This document shows, piece by piece, positions 11,334 through 19,885 of a DNA stretch of 26,612 nt. The DNA lies in NCBI GenBank assembly GCA_023231475.1, contig JALJEE010003116.1, positions 1 to 26,612 on the forward strand. Reading direction: 5' to 3'. Under the pieces are notes generated by a model. It did no database searches. It was given only the letters and a program-made list of their open reading frames with translations, and had not been told where the DNA came from. The number at the start of each line of letters is the position of its first letter. Position 1 is the first letter of the stretch. The stretch is from Seison nebaliae. Taxonomy: Eukaryota > Rotifera > Pararotatoria > Seisonacea > Seisonidae. Position numbers and translations under genes: made by a program.

Positions 11334-11361
11334 CAGTCAAATCTGAGGAAAGAAGAGAAAA
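11334..11361 (-). promoter_or_regulatory. 28-nt MMAB-mL64 spacer with a splice-acceptor-like tract
   Basis: Read on the minus strand, the MMAB stop is followed by TTTTCTCTTCTTTCCTCAG and, 8 nt later, by the mL64 ATG. The pyrimidine tract ending in CAG is a stronger acceptor than many in the cis introns here. No AATAAA lies in the spacer. This fits trans-splicing in a two-gene transcript, or a 5' UTR intron whose donor lies inside or before MMAB. Confidence 0.5.
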
Positions 11362-12065
11362 TTATTTTTTCGATGAATAAATTCGATCAATTTCATTCAA
11401 TCGTCTCGCCAACATGAAAAGATAATCACTCAAACGATTCACATAACGGAAAGATGAATCATTTATTAATTGTTCGTCACGTGACATCGAACGTTCTAAT
11501 CGACGACAAATCGTTCGACTGAAATGTGCATAAGATGAGCACATTTCACCATCACCCTAAAAGACAATGAAGAGAGAAAGAAGAGAATTTGAAGAAGGAA
11601 CTGGAATAATAAAATTCTTCAATTTCGGCAATTCACTCGTATATCGATCGATTAATTCTTCGAGTCGATTTATCTCGTCGTTGAATTTGTCGTTATTTTC
11701 CGTTTTACGATAATCTTCTTTCCCCATTGAACTTTGTAAATTCATCAAACATTTTTGTATCTGAAAATTAATAATAAGAAAAAAATATTTATAAAAATTC
11801 ACTTTTAATATCTCTTCCGACTCATTCAATCGATCATTCTTCAATGAACATCGAACGATTCTAATTAATGGATTAATTGCCATGGAAATTTTGAGGCCAA
11901 CCCGAGAGAGGAATTCAGTTCATCGATCGTTCCCAATATTTCGAACTCATTCGAATTCTTCATTCGTCGCTTACCATCAAATAACGTGCTGGTTCCGTTA
12001 TCTCCTCGTCGACTGTAAATTCGAGTCATATTTCGAATTATCTGCAAATTGAACACACTTCTCAT
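11362..12065 (-). CDS. MMAB: Cob(I)alamin adenosyltransferase, PduO type
   Basis: Four exons, 12065-11902, 11860-11803, 11760-11602 and 11556-11362, give 191 residues with consistent phases. Introns are 41, 42 and 45 nt. Motifs of the family are TRIYSRRGDNGTSTLFDG (the ATP-binding N-terminal motif), FEILGTIDELNSSLG, EEILKIQKCLMNLQSSMG, LPKLKNFIIPGDGEMCSSYAHFSR and TICRRLER, then RYVNRLSDYLFMLARR near the end. The enzyme transfers adenosine from ATP to cob(I)alamin, making the adenosylcobalamin used by methylmalonyl-CoA mutase in mitochondria. The first dozen residues (MRSVFNLQIIRN) could be a short import signal. A second ATG at residue 13 would remove it. No key motif is missing. Confidence 0.93.
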
Positions 12066-12888
12066 TATCTTCTTTAATAAACTTAAATTTTAAATTTCTA
12101 AAATATTCCAAATTCTCCAATTATATTCTTCTACTTCTCACTCAAATTATTCTCATTGGGATGAACGACAATAAATTGTATTATTTATTATCATGACACT
12201 TGAGCATGAATATTTGGTATTGACATTCAACTAACAAACATATCGCTCAAATACTGCTAAGTTCGTTTTGAATGATCTGGATTCGAACAATCGAACAAGA
12301 ACATTTCTTTCATTTCTTATAATGTAGATGGATCTCAAACGATTCTTTCCCCAATTATTAGAATTATTACATTACCACATAATCTTTAACGTATTAAAAA
12401 ACTATTTTAAAAACTTGGAAATATTTTATGTGGAGAAAATTGTCATAAAATTTGTTTAGTTTCTTTTCCCAAATACTTTTCCAGTTATTCCGTAATATAT
12501 ATAGAGAAAATTAATAATAATTTCATCATTTCAATTTGTTATTTTAAAATTAGTTTTTCTTCTTTTAAGGAATTATTCTCGGATTACCTTTATTTGATTT
12601 GAATTAAGTTTAGGATAAAAATAATTTTCAATTCGTCAATTTCCATTAATAATAATATAAAATTTAAAAATATCAAGTCTATGTAGCTATAGTATGATGG
12701 ATAATAATTGATAATTTTTAGATATTTTAACAACACACAGTATGTGTCCATGAAATAAGTTTGACGTCATAAAATAACTGAAAGAATGTCAATCGAAAAA
12801 ATCATCTTGGGGAGTTTGAATATAATAAAAAGTTAAATTAATTCGAAAAGAATGAATTGTCTATAGAACGAATTGTTTGTCAACAGCC
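12066..12888. other. Divergent intergenic region, MMAB / sulfotransferase
   Basis: An AT-rich spacer between two divergent genes, so it must hold both promoters. Its centre (12409-12629) is a dispersed repeat described separately. The sulfotransferase ATG is preceded by TTGTTTGTCAACAG|CC, an acceptor-like end 2 nt before the start codon, so a 5' UTR intron or trans-spliced leader is possible there as well. Confidence 0.5.
12409..12629 (+). repeat. Dispersed repeat, orphan copy of a family-gene 3' flank
   Basis: It aligns over its length with 26039-26308, the 3' flank of the + strand family gene. Shared blocks include ACTTGGAAATATTT, a TTTCTTTTCCC core, GAGA(G/A)AATTAATAATAATT with TCATCATTTCAA, and AATTATTCTCGGATTACCTT. 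A 29-nt block at 12445-12473 is also found exactly on the minus strand at 21643-21671, in the 3' flank of another family copy. No family coding sequence is beside this copy. Confidence 0.8.
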
Positions 12889-13731
12889 ATGTCTGAAACC
12901 GTCTCTTCCAATTGGCTAAGGAGAGATAGATATAAAAAAATTTTAATTTTAATTATCTCCTTAATTTGGATCTATATTGTTTCTCTCCTATTAACACCCA
13001 AGTTACCAAATGCTTTATACAATTTAGAACAAAGTACATCCTATAAAGATGTCAATATGTTATTCATAGTGGCAGATGGAAGTGGCGGTGGAACTTTGTT
13101 GAGACATTTGTTGAATTCTATACCAAATTACATCATCAGCGGAGAGAATAAGAATGCCGTGTATTTTATAAGATCTCTTTATAACGTGTTAAAGATAGCT
13201 AAGAGGGAGATCTGTTATGCTTATATGGAAGGTCTTCCCAGAGCAATTCGAGACGAATATTTTCGTAAAATTATTCTGGATCTATTGGTGTCAAGGGATA
13301 AGAAGAATAATTATAAAGTTTTCGGTTTCAAAGAAATTCGATTCATTCAAATTTATGAATTGGAATTTCTCTTAAAACTTTTCCCAAATTCCAAATTCAT
13401 AATACATTATCGTTCCAATGTCAATTCGTACCAAAATCCAGGAGTTGTTCCTTATTTTGTTAAACACGCTCAATTGAGGTCTGAAAGACTTCAAGAACAA
13501 ATTAAAATGTTTAAGCAATTCGAAAGAATCCATCCTGATGTTACGAGAATTATTACTGAAGAAACGTTCGATCTCCAAACAATTAACAAAATGCTCATCG
13601 AAAGTCAATTTTTGAGAAATCTTCCCCCAAACTTTCGATTCAGTCAAATACCCATTTTGAATGGAAATTCTAAGACGAATATATCCAAAAACGCAAATTT
13701 CATGACACCACATCAACAATATATTGGATGA
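12889..13731 (+). CDS. Sulfotransferase-like type II membrane protein
   Basis: A single-exon frame of 280 residues from the ATG at 12889. An upstream TTG at 12877 is open but unlikely as a start. The protein has a short basic N-terminus, one membrane segment (about residues 17-36) and a lumenal catalytic part, the layout of a Golgi enzyme. LFIVADGSGGGTLLRHLLN has the form of the 5'-phosphosulfate loop that binds PAPS, followed by a GEN motif seen in Sulfotransfer_3-type proteins. KVFGFKEIRF and FPNSKFIIHYRSN fit the region before and at the 3'-phosphate site (the Arg). Substrate unknown. The protein is short and the loop GSGGGTLL departs from the usual RSGSTLL, so activity is uncertain. It lacks the tiny introns of its conserved neighbours. 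Confidence 0.6.
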   Translation: MSETVSSNWLRRDRYKKILILIISLIWIYIVSLLLTPKLPNALYNLEQSTSYKDVNMLFIVADGSGGGTLLRHLLNSIPNYIISGENKNAVYFIRSLYNVLKIAKREICYAYMEGLPRAIRDEYFRKIILDLLVSRDKKNNYKVFGFKEIRFIQIYELEFLLKLFPNSKFIIHYRSNVNSYQNPGVVPYFVKHAQLRSERLQEQIKMFKQFERIHPDVTRIITEETFDLQTINKMLIESQFLRNLPPNFRFSQIPILNGNSKTNISKNANFMTPHQQYIG

Positions 13732-14588
13732 ACAACTAAATTATTATGATTGGAAGAAAATGTTTATTTTCTAGAAAAAGATAAGGTAAAAATGATATTA
13801 ATTGTTTGAATGAAGTCTCTTGGTAGGGGAAGAAAATAATGTTGAACCTTAACTATTTTATTTATTCTCAACTATTCTAAATAATATATAATTATTATAA
13901 ATTTATTATTATTTTTCATTCTTTATTATATTTTATTTAATATTTTATTCGCGATATCTAAAATATTATGTTTTTAATTTTTCGGTTTTTCGTTATTGTC
14001 TTTCCCATTTCAGTTGATCTTTTCGATATATGATAATTGATATAATTTTTCCAATTTCTTATTATCCTTATTGAATGGTCATGTCATATTATCTATTAGG
14101 ATCAGACACTGTCAATCATAATTGTAATTTATGTAGGAATTGAATGACAATAACAACAACATTTTTTTTTCTTATAGTATACATTTATAGAATAATTTAA
14201 AATTCTTTTGCTTTTTTTATTTGTCTGGGATGCGAATAATGGCATAATAATAATGAAAGTGGTAATTATTAGACTATAGAGTTGAATTAATTGTAGGAAG
14301 ATAGTCCGATATTTCACAAACGGATTAAGGAAAAGAAGTCATATTGAGGAAATATTGTCAAATATCTAAATATGATTTTGTGGATTGTTTCAGGATTATT
14401 TTGATTAGGTTCTCAAAGTTGAAGTATTATTAAAATAATTTCATTCTTAGTTTAGATTATGAATAAAATTAGTAAGTGATTATTATCTTTCTTTAAATTA
14501 TTTTTAAAATTAAAAAAAAAATATTGCGCAGGAACAATAAATATATTTAAGATAGATGAGGATTGGTAGAAGGAGGAGACAAAAAGAT
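13732..14588. other. Convergent intergenic region, AT-rich
   Basis: Lies between the sulfotransferase (+) and MOCS2 (-). Very AT-rich, with runs such as ATAATATATAATTATTATAAATT near 13880. An AATAAA on the minus strand near 14216 might end the MOCS2 transcript, which would then have a 3' UTR of about 370 nt. No gene seen. Confidence 0.4.
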
Positions 14589-15129
14589 TCATTCTTTTAT
14601 TTCCTTATTTCTCTTCTCGTACGATGATGAGCCGTCACTATATCGTTCTTCTTTCCAAACAGGTAACCGACTTTTCAAGTCATCCACAATCCAATCAATG
14701 GCAACGAGTGCCTCTTTTCGATGTGGCGTTGCTACGATGACGAGCAGACTAATTTCTCCCACATTCACTTGTCCTATCCGATGAACGACGACAAACGACT
14801 TAACTTTAGGAAACATTCGCGGAATATCAATTTGAACGTCGCGACTCACTTGAGTGAAAAGTGATTTGTGATAAGTATAATTAATATGAATTACCGTCGG
14901 AGATAATTTATCTTTCTCCGAGAATTTATCTGCTCTCGGTCGACCTATAAGAATGTGAAGACGAACAATTTGAAGAATGGAAATTTATTAAAAGAATTTT
15001 ATGATTTATTTTTACCGATATTTAATTTAAACCGATAAACATCTGAATTGCTCCGCACGTATCATCCTCCACCATTTTCAGATATTGTGAGATATTGATC
15101 GGATCTTTCGTGACGGTGATTAACGTCAT
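14589..15129 (-). CDS. MOCS2B: Molybdopterin synthase catalytic (large) subunit
   Basis: Two exons, 15129-15033 and 14944-14589, give 150 residues. The split Gly codon across the intron restores QMFIGRPRADK (MoaE FxGxxR). Other MoaE signs are LITVTKDPINISQYLK and DDTCGAIQMFIG at the N-terminus, VVHRIGQVNVGE (family HRxGxVPVGE), ATPHRKEAL (family SSPHRxxA), LKSRLPVWKEERYSDGSS (family KxxxPIWKKE). It is the MoaE subunit that, with thiocarboxylated MOCS2A, converts precursor Z (cPMP) to molybdopterin in the cytosol. Its ATG shares one base with the MOCS2A stop (TAATG). The C-terminus (EKRNKEIKE) is shorter than or unlike the human end. Confidence 0.92.
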
Positions 15130-15665
15130 TATCCTCCGCACACTTTCGATATGATTGCCAAAGAGGGATTATGTTCTAGTTCTATGATTTCTCCGTCATC
15201 AACGATAGTCGAATCGACGACTAATTGGCAGGTGGGAAGAATTAATTGACAACTAAATAATTCGGAGAGGAATTTAAGAGGAATTGTTACAGAAATTTTT
15301 CGTCTATTCGAACACGAATTTTATCACTTAATTGGATTGTTAAATAAATAAGGAAATCGGTCAACACAATCTGAAAGTTGTTGAAACTTCTCTTTTCTTT
15401 TCTTCTTTTAAACAATCGAATTAAACGAAAAGAGAATGAGGAAAAAAATTTAGATTTAGCAACAAACAATTAATTCCTGCAATAGGCTTAGCTCAGCTGT
15501 CGAAAGCGGAAATGATGAGTTGAACTTGGGAAATCGTTCGACGACGGATTGGAAGATGTCATTCTTTCTCCAATTTCTTCTTTCATCCAAATTTATCTCA
15601 ATCCGTTCGGATTTACATGCAAATGCAATACTTCCATACAATTCGATCTGTCGCATCATTCCCAT
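15129..15665 (-). CDS. MOCS2A: Molybdopterin synthase sulfur carrier (small) subunit
   Basis: Two exons, 15665-15526 and 15252-15129, give 87 residues (human 88). Removing the 273-nt intron 15525-15253 (GTTCAA..TTTAG) joins ERFPN to CQLILPTCQL, giving the same spacing as human RHPGLADVRNQIIFAV up to the conserved VxxxYV region. The protein keeps the MoaD outline: beta-strand start (RQIELYGSIAFACKSERIEI), a helix with WRKNDIFQSVVERFP, DDGEIIELEHNPSLAIIS and a free C-terminal Gly-Gly (KVCGG-stop). The terminal Gly is the site of adenylation and thiocarboxylation by MOCS3. The usual PP before the final residues is replaced by SK. Transcribed with MOCS2B. Confidence 0.88.
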
Positions 15666-15946
15666 TGTTGAGTTAAGTTTGAACGGAGTTTGAACGAAGA
15701 AAAGAATTGAATTAAATGAATTCTAACGATCTAAAATTGTTTCCGGGCCCATCATTCTTTAGGATTGTGGGGGGAGTTCTTGATGTGGTAATTTCTAATT
15801 TTTCTCCAATCAAACGAGGAAACTCTCAATAAACTATAGGCCAATGTGATAATTATTGAAATGTTTCTATTTTCAAATTTCCTGTATATATGACACGAAA
15901 TAATTTCAAATAATATTATCTACTTTTCATCAAATTACTACATACC

Positions 15947-17307
15947 ATGCCTTCCGCCCTCACACGTATCGTCATGGATGTCATCGCTCTCATGGCAAGT
16001 TGGATCTCCTCTCCATTTCCATTAAAGCATTCTCCATTCCAGTCGGATTCTTCTATTTCGGATTGACATTCGGAGTCGATCCGACTGTTCGACCATTCTA
16101 TTGTGATGATCGGACTATTCGCCAGGAATTCCGCAATAGCACCATACCTAATTGGGCGCTAATTCTTTTAGCGATGGTCTTCCCCATGATCATGGTTACC
16201 GTTTCTACTTCTGGAAAATCATCAAAATTTTTTTCAGATTTTCTTCACCGAAATCATCATTGGAGCATTCTCGTCCATGAGAAATCATTACGATATCAGT
16301 TTCTTTTGTTTTCGTTATAACATCAGTTATACTCTTTATTCAGCATACTCAAATTTAAGTTTTGAAATTTTTTTAAAATTTATTCCATTTTTTCATCATC
16401 TTCAATTCCAGTGCAATATGCTCTCGGTGGTGCTGGTGTCATTTTAATAACGGCAATCGGCAAAATTACGGTGGGTCGATTACGACCACATTTCTTCAAT
16501 CGATGTCAACCCGTTAATCTCGATTGTCCTGTCAATTCAACTAAATTAATTACTTCGTACGAATGTGCTAATCCAAATTTTGACGAAGTGAAAGAAACGA
16601 GATTATCATTTCCATCAGGACATGCGTCAAGTATGTTCTATGGGATGGTATTTCTCTCACTCTATCTCAAAGATCTGAATCGACGTCATCGATACTCCTC
16701 TGTCGTTCTGATGATGCAAGCACTATTACTCTCACTCGCTACCTTCGTCGGTTAATTTTATTATTCATCTCTTCCCCATCAAAACGATAGATTAATTCCA
16801 CAAAGGAGAACATGAAAGAAAGTAAGAAATTCACAAATTTCTCCTTATTCTTTGACCTTTTCTGTCTGCTTTTTTAGTTTTAAGGGAATTTAAGTTCTTC
16901 TTCAAAATTTTCAGATACTAAAAAGAAATTTTTTTTTAAGTTCTGTAAAATTTTTATATACTAAAAAAAATTTTAGTTTTCTAAAATTAGAAAAATTAAA
17001 AAAATATTTTCATTTTCAAAACTTATTTCAATATTTCAATTATTTGAGAGATTAAATTTTCTAATCCATTTTCATTATTAGCGTTAACGAGATATATAGA
17101 TCATAAACATCATCCAACCGATATTTTAACAGGAACAATTTTGGGCGTGGCATTCGGTTTCATAGTCGTTAGAGAATGTTTATACTTTTCTCAAATTGAC
17201 TTCTTTCCCTATAGGCATATCGATTGAGGCGGAATATCGATACGATATGGAATAACGGAGATGACAAAACGGGAAGTCAATCGATTCCGATGACGAACAA
17301 GAATTAG
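15947..17307 (+). CDS. Lipid phosphate phosphatase (PAP2 family, PLPP)
   Basis: Six exons: 15947-15998, 16043-16194, 16238-16298 (or to 16325), 16412-16750, 17082-17167, 17215-17307, giving 260 (or 269) residues. PLPP marks are VRPFYCDDRTIR in the first loop, then the three catalytic motifs: KITVGRLRP (C1), FPSGHASS (C2) and TRYIDHKHHPTD (C3, RX5HX3D with Thr where Ser is usual before Arg). NCTK-like glycosylation occurs between C1 and C2 (NST). About six membrane segments are seen. Family enzymes dephosphorylate phosphatidic acid, LPA and S1P at the cell surface. The exon 3 donor is unsettled: both GTTTCT at 16299 and GTTATA at 16326 keep frame. Five of five donors begin GTT. Exon 5 could also run on to a stop at 17227 if the last intron is retained. 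Confidence 0.9.
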
Positions 17308-17601
17308 AGTTATTGTCGATTCGATAGCCTTCCAATATTTTATGTATTACAGCGAACAATTCTCATTTTTTTTTACTTGATCATATCTTTTTTACACTCA
17401 TCATTCCACTTCTAATAAGCGTCTAATACTCAATAATACTCTGAATTTTAATGATTTTTTAATTAAACTAATTATTCAACTAATTACTCATTCTCTTATC
17501 AAATGTTCGGCGTTGTCTTTCGTTAGGAGATAAGCGATTATTATCGCTGAAAAATTACTTTATTTTATTTATTAAAAATTTACAACTTCATTATACGTCC
17601 A

Positions 17602-18007
17602 ATGATGATGAGAAGAATTCAACGATTTTCTTCCGCTGCTAAACTATTGGGTAAGAGTATCGATGGTTTCAATGCGATTTATTTTTGAATTAATTCTCCT
17701 AATTTGCCTTTAAGAGAAAGCATTATCCATCCACGATAAACGATGGTTGCGATTGAGTGGCATGTATAAGAAGATGGATGATATTCCGGGAACGATGAGT
17801 TCAAAAAAATTTAATCGAGCGAAAGATCGTGTCCGTGTCCGTGCCATGTTCTTTCTCACTTTCGTCACAATTATCGGAAATTTGGCTTATTGTGTGTGGG
17901 GCAGACACATTCGGGACTCGGAGGAATTGACGTGGGGTCAGAAGAAACTCCTCCACTACAAGAGCAAAGGAGCGAAGATGGTGGAGAACATGCACTTGGA
18001 GAAGTGA
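17602..18007 (+). CDS. FAM162-type (UPF0389) mitochondrial membrane protein
   Basis: Two exons, 17602-17650 and 17715-18007, give 113 residues. The intron (64 nt, GTAAGA..TTTAAG) is needed to join the N-terminus MMMRRIQRFSSAAKLL to EKALSIHDKRWL. Matches to FAM162A/B are WLRLSGMYKKMDDIPGTMS (human IWSGRFKKEDEIPETVS) and RAKDRVRVRAMFFL with one membrane segment at about residues 60-79, then a charged tail. The Arg/Ser-rich start is typical of a mitochondrial presequence. Human FAM162A is a hypoxia-linked mitochondrial protein; its biochemical role is not settled. Three consecutive ATGs (17602, 17605, 17608) leave the exact start open. Confidence 0.82.
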
Positions 18008-18161
18008 GTGGATCGTCGTCGAATATTCAACGAGTAAACAAACTGATTTGTGTCATGCATGAAATTGTTTTACTAAATCAATATTTAACTATTAATGACG
18101 ATGTTGTTGATTAATCGATACTTCTAATAAGAATCAACTTTTCTCAGTTTTATTTTGAAGA

Positions 18162-18167
18162 AATAAA
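18162..18167 (+). terminator. AATAAA polyadenylation signal of the FAM162-type gene
   Basis: AATAAA lies 154 nt past the stop and only 25 nt before the next gene's ATG (18193) on the same strand, so the two transcription units almost touch. Confidence 0.5.
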
Positions 18168-18192
18168 ATATTCATTTCAACTTTTCATTGTA

Positions 18193-19755
18193 ATGTCACT
18201 TATACCATATCTGACCATCTTAATTTTTCTTCTTCCTCTTTATCAAAATGTCGATCCGTCCAACGTACAGATCGCATTTAACGACATTTATGCGTTGGCG
18301 GATAATGACCTGTATTTGAGATGTCCGACAACTGTGGACGTTTACGTGTGGAGAAAGACGAACAACGGAGCTAAAAAATTGACAGATGAAAATGGAGTTG
18401 TTGACTTATTTGACGAACATAAATACGATGTTGAACGTACTCTATTCACCATCACCGCCATCACCACCGATGACGAGGGTTCGTATAGTTGTGGAACGGA
18501 ATCGAGAGTGATTTCTACTTTCCGATTGAGAGTCATCAAAATTTGGAAAATACAATTACAACTCTTCAATTCTGTGTCGAAAGTTCTCTATGAGAACTCA
18601 CTCGAATCACCACAATTCGTAAATGAAACGATAGACATTCTACTACAAACCGGCACGTTATTCCAATGGAACTATACGAGCGAGACATATCCACGACTTG
18701 AATTGGAAGTAGTGAATGAACATCATTTGAACATGTCAAATTGTGAGGAGAGTTCATGTTTATCCATGTCGGAAGTGGAAGCATTCCATCGCGATGATTC
18801 GACAGGATTGAAAAAAGAAATCTCTTATCAATATTTCGTCAATATTCAACAACTTCGAATGTTCACCATTCATTTCAATCATTATTTGTGGGATGAATTA
18901 AAATCAACTTTCACTTACAATTTCCGTTTATTAGTCACTGAACCGTTACCGCCACCGTTGTTACGATGGCTTCGGTTTAGCAAACAAGAATTAATTTTTG
19001 TTCATTTGTCGATTGCTATGAACTTTTTTTTTCAATATCTAATTTCATGTTTAGCTTACTCACTTTTCGTCATTTTTAGAACTAAACCCATTGGTCGACC
19101 ATTCAACTCACTCAGTCTTCATCATCGACTCCTTTTCTTCTTCAACAATTTCTTTCACTTAATTCTCATTCCTATATGGCTCTCTACCATCTCCCTTCCG
19201 TCCAGTAGTGCTAAACATTTCCCATATCTCTGTGCCGTTCTGACTTGTCAATTCATTGGAGAAATTTTCACTTTCATCACCATCTCATTGAGATATCAAA
19301 CTGATGATCTGTTGACGAATCGATCCTTCTTCCTCCTCTTCCTCACACACATCACATCGATCGTTGTTGTGGGAATATCGGCAGGAATGATATTCTTCTC
19401 ACCAACCACCACCATCATTACGACGATATTGAATACCATTCTTCACATTTACATTTCTTTTCGAATGATGAACGAGATCGCTTGTCAACCTCATCTGTCC
19501 ATTCGAACGAAGAAGAAACAAGCAAGAAAGATCGCTCGATCGAATCCAAAACGAATCTCTCACACTCCTGACAATCCAGCCGTTCATCAACAGACATTCA
19601 ATGTCAAACCGACCGAACAACCCGAAACATTCCAAGAAAGAATAAAAAGTGCAAAAGTTAAAGCTCGACCACTAAAAGAACGACAACAATTACCCATTAA
19701 ACTGGCTCCAATTAATTTACATAAAGTTAATGACGACGATTATGAAATCGACTAA
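18193..19755 (+). CDS. Ig-domain protein with about five membrane segments, unrecognised
   Basis: A 520-residue single-exon gene. Residues 1-20 form a signal peptide (LIPYLTILIFLLPLY). Residues about 25-115 look like one Ig-like domain: Cys44, Trp53 and the hallmark DDEGSYSC (Asp94 to Cys100). Residues 116-260 continue the ectodomain, with glycosylation sites NET (144), NYT (160) and NMS (180) and a CEESSC pair. Hydrophobic segments lie at about 268-296, 311-335, 343-366, 378-403 and 404-425. A basic cytoplasmic tail (KKKQARKIARSNPKR, then Pro/Gln-rich) ends in acidic DDDYEID. I recognise no named family with this layout. It may be a cell-surface receptor or adhesion protein; that is inference. 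It starts 185 nt after the FAM162-type stop. Confidence 0.75.
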   Translation: MSLIPYLTILIFLLPLYQNVDPSNVQIAFNDIYALADNDLYLRCPTTVDVYVWRKTNNGAKKLTDENGVVDLFDEHKYDVERTLFTITAITTDDEGSYSCGTESRVISTFRLRVIKIWKIQLQLFNSVSKVLYENSLESPQFVNETIDILLQTGTLFQWNYTSETYPRLELEVVNEHHLNMSNCEESSCLSMSEVEAFHRDDSTGLKKEISYQYFVNIQQLRMFTIHFNHYLWDELKSTFTYNFRLLVTEPLPPPLLRWLRFSKQELIFVHLSIAMNFFFQYLISCLAYSLFVIFRTKPIGRPFNSLSLHHRLLFFFNNFFHLILIPIWLSTISLPSSSAKHFPYLCAVLTCQFIGEIFTFITISLRYQTDDLLTNRSFFLLFLTHITSIVVVGISAGMIFFSPTTTIITTILNTILHIYISFRMMNEIACQPHLSIRTKKKQARKIARSNPKRISHTPDNPAVHQQTFNVKPTEQPETFQERIKSAKVKARPLKERQQLPIKLAPINLHKVNDDDYEID

Positions 19756-19885
19756 TCTTAAATTTTTTATTAAATTTTAATAAAATTTTATCTATAAAAA
19801 TTTTAAAATTTTTTTAATAGTTTTAAACCTTCTTTCAAAAATCAGTAAACAGAGTTAATGTTCTTTCATTCGGTTATTGTAATCG
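19756..19885 (-). repeat. 3' flank of family copy 1, homologous to that of copy 2
   Basis: On the + strand this aligns with 21662-21770 for about 110 bp. Shared pieces are TTAATAAAATTTTAT or close forms, TATAAAAATTTT, TTTTTTTAATA, TTTTAAAC, CAGTAAAC and TTAATGTTCTTTCATTCG. The duplicated unit therefore extends past the coding region. Confidence 0.75.
19779..19784 (+). terminator. AATAAA signal after the Ig/membrane-protein gene
   Basis: AATAAA 24 nt past the stop codon. The + strand gene converges here with family copy 1, whose stop is only about 100 bp further on. Confidence 0.4.

Noticed and set aside
13372-13719. 115-codon minus-strand frame
   Set aside because: Antisense to the sulfotransferase-like gene, with no family features.
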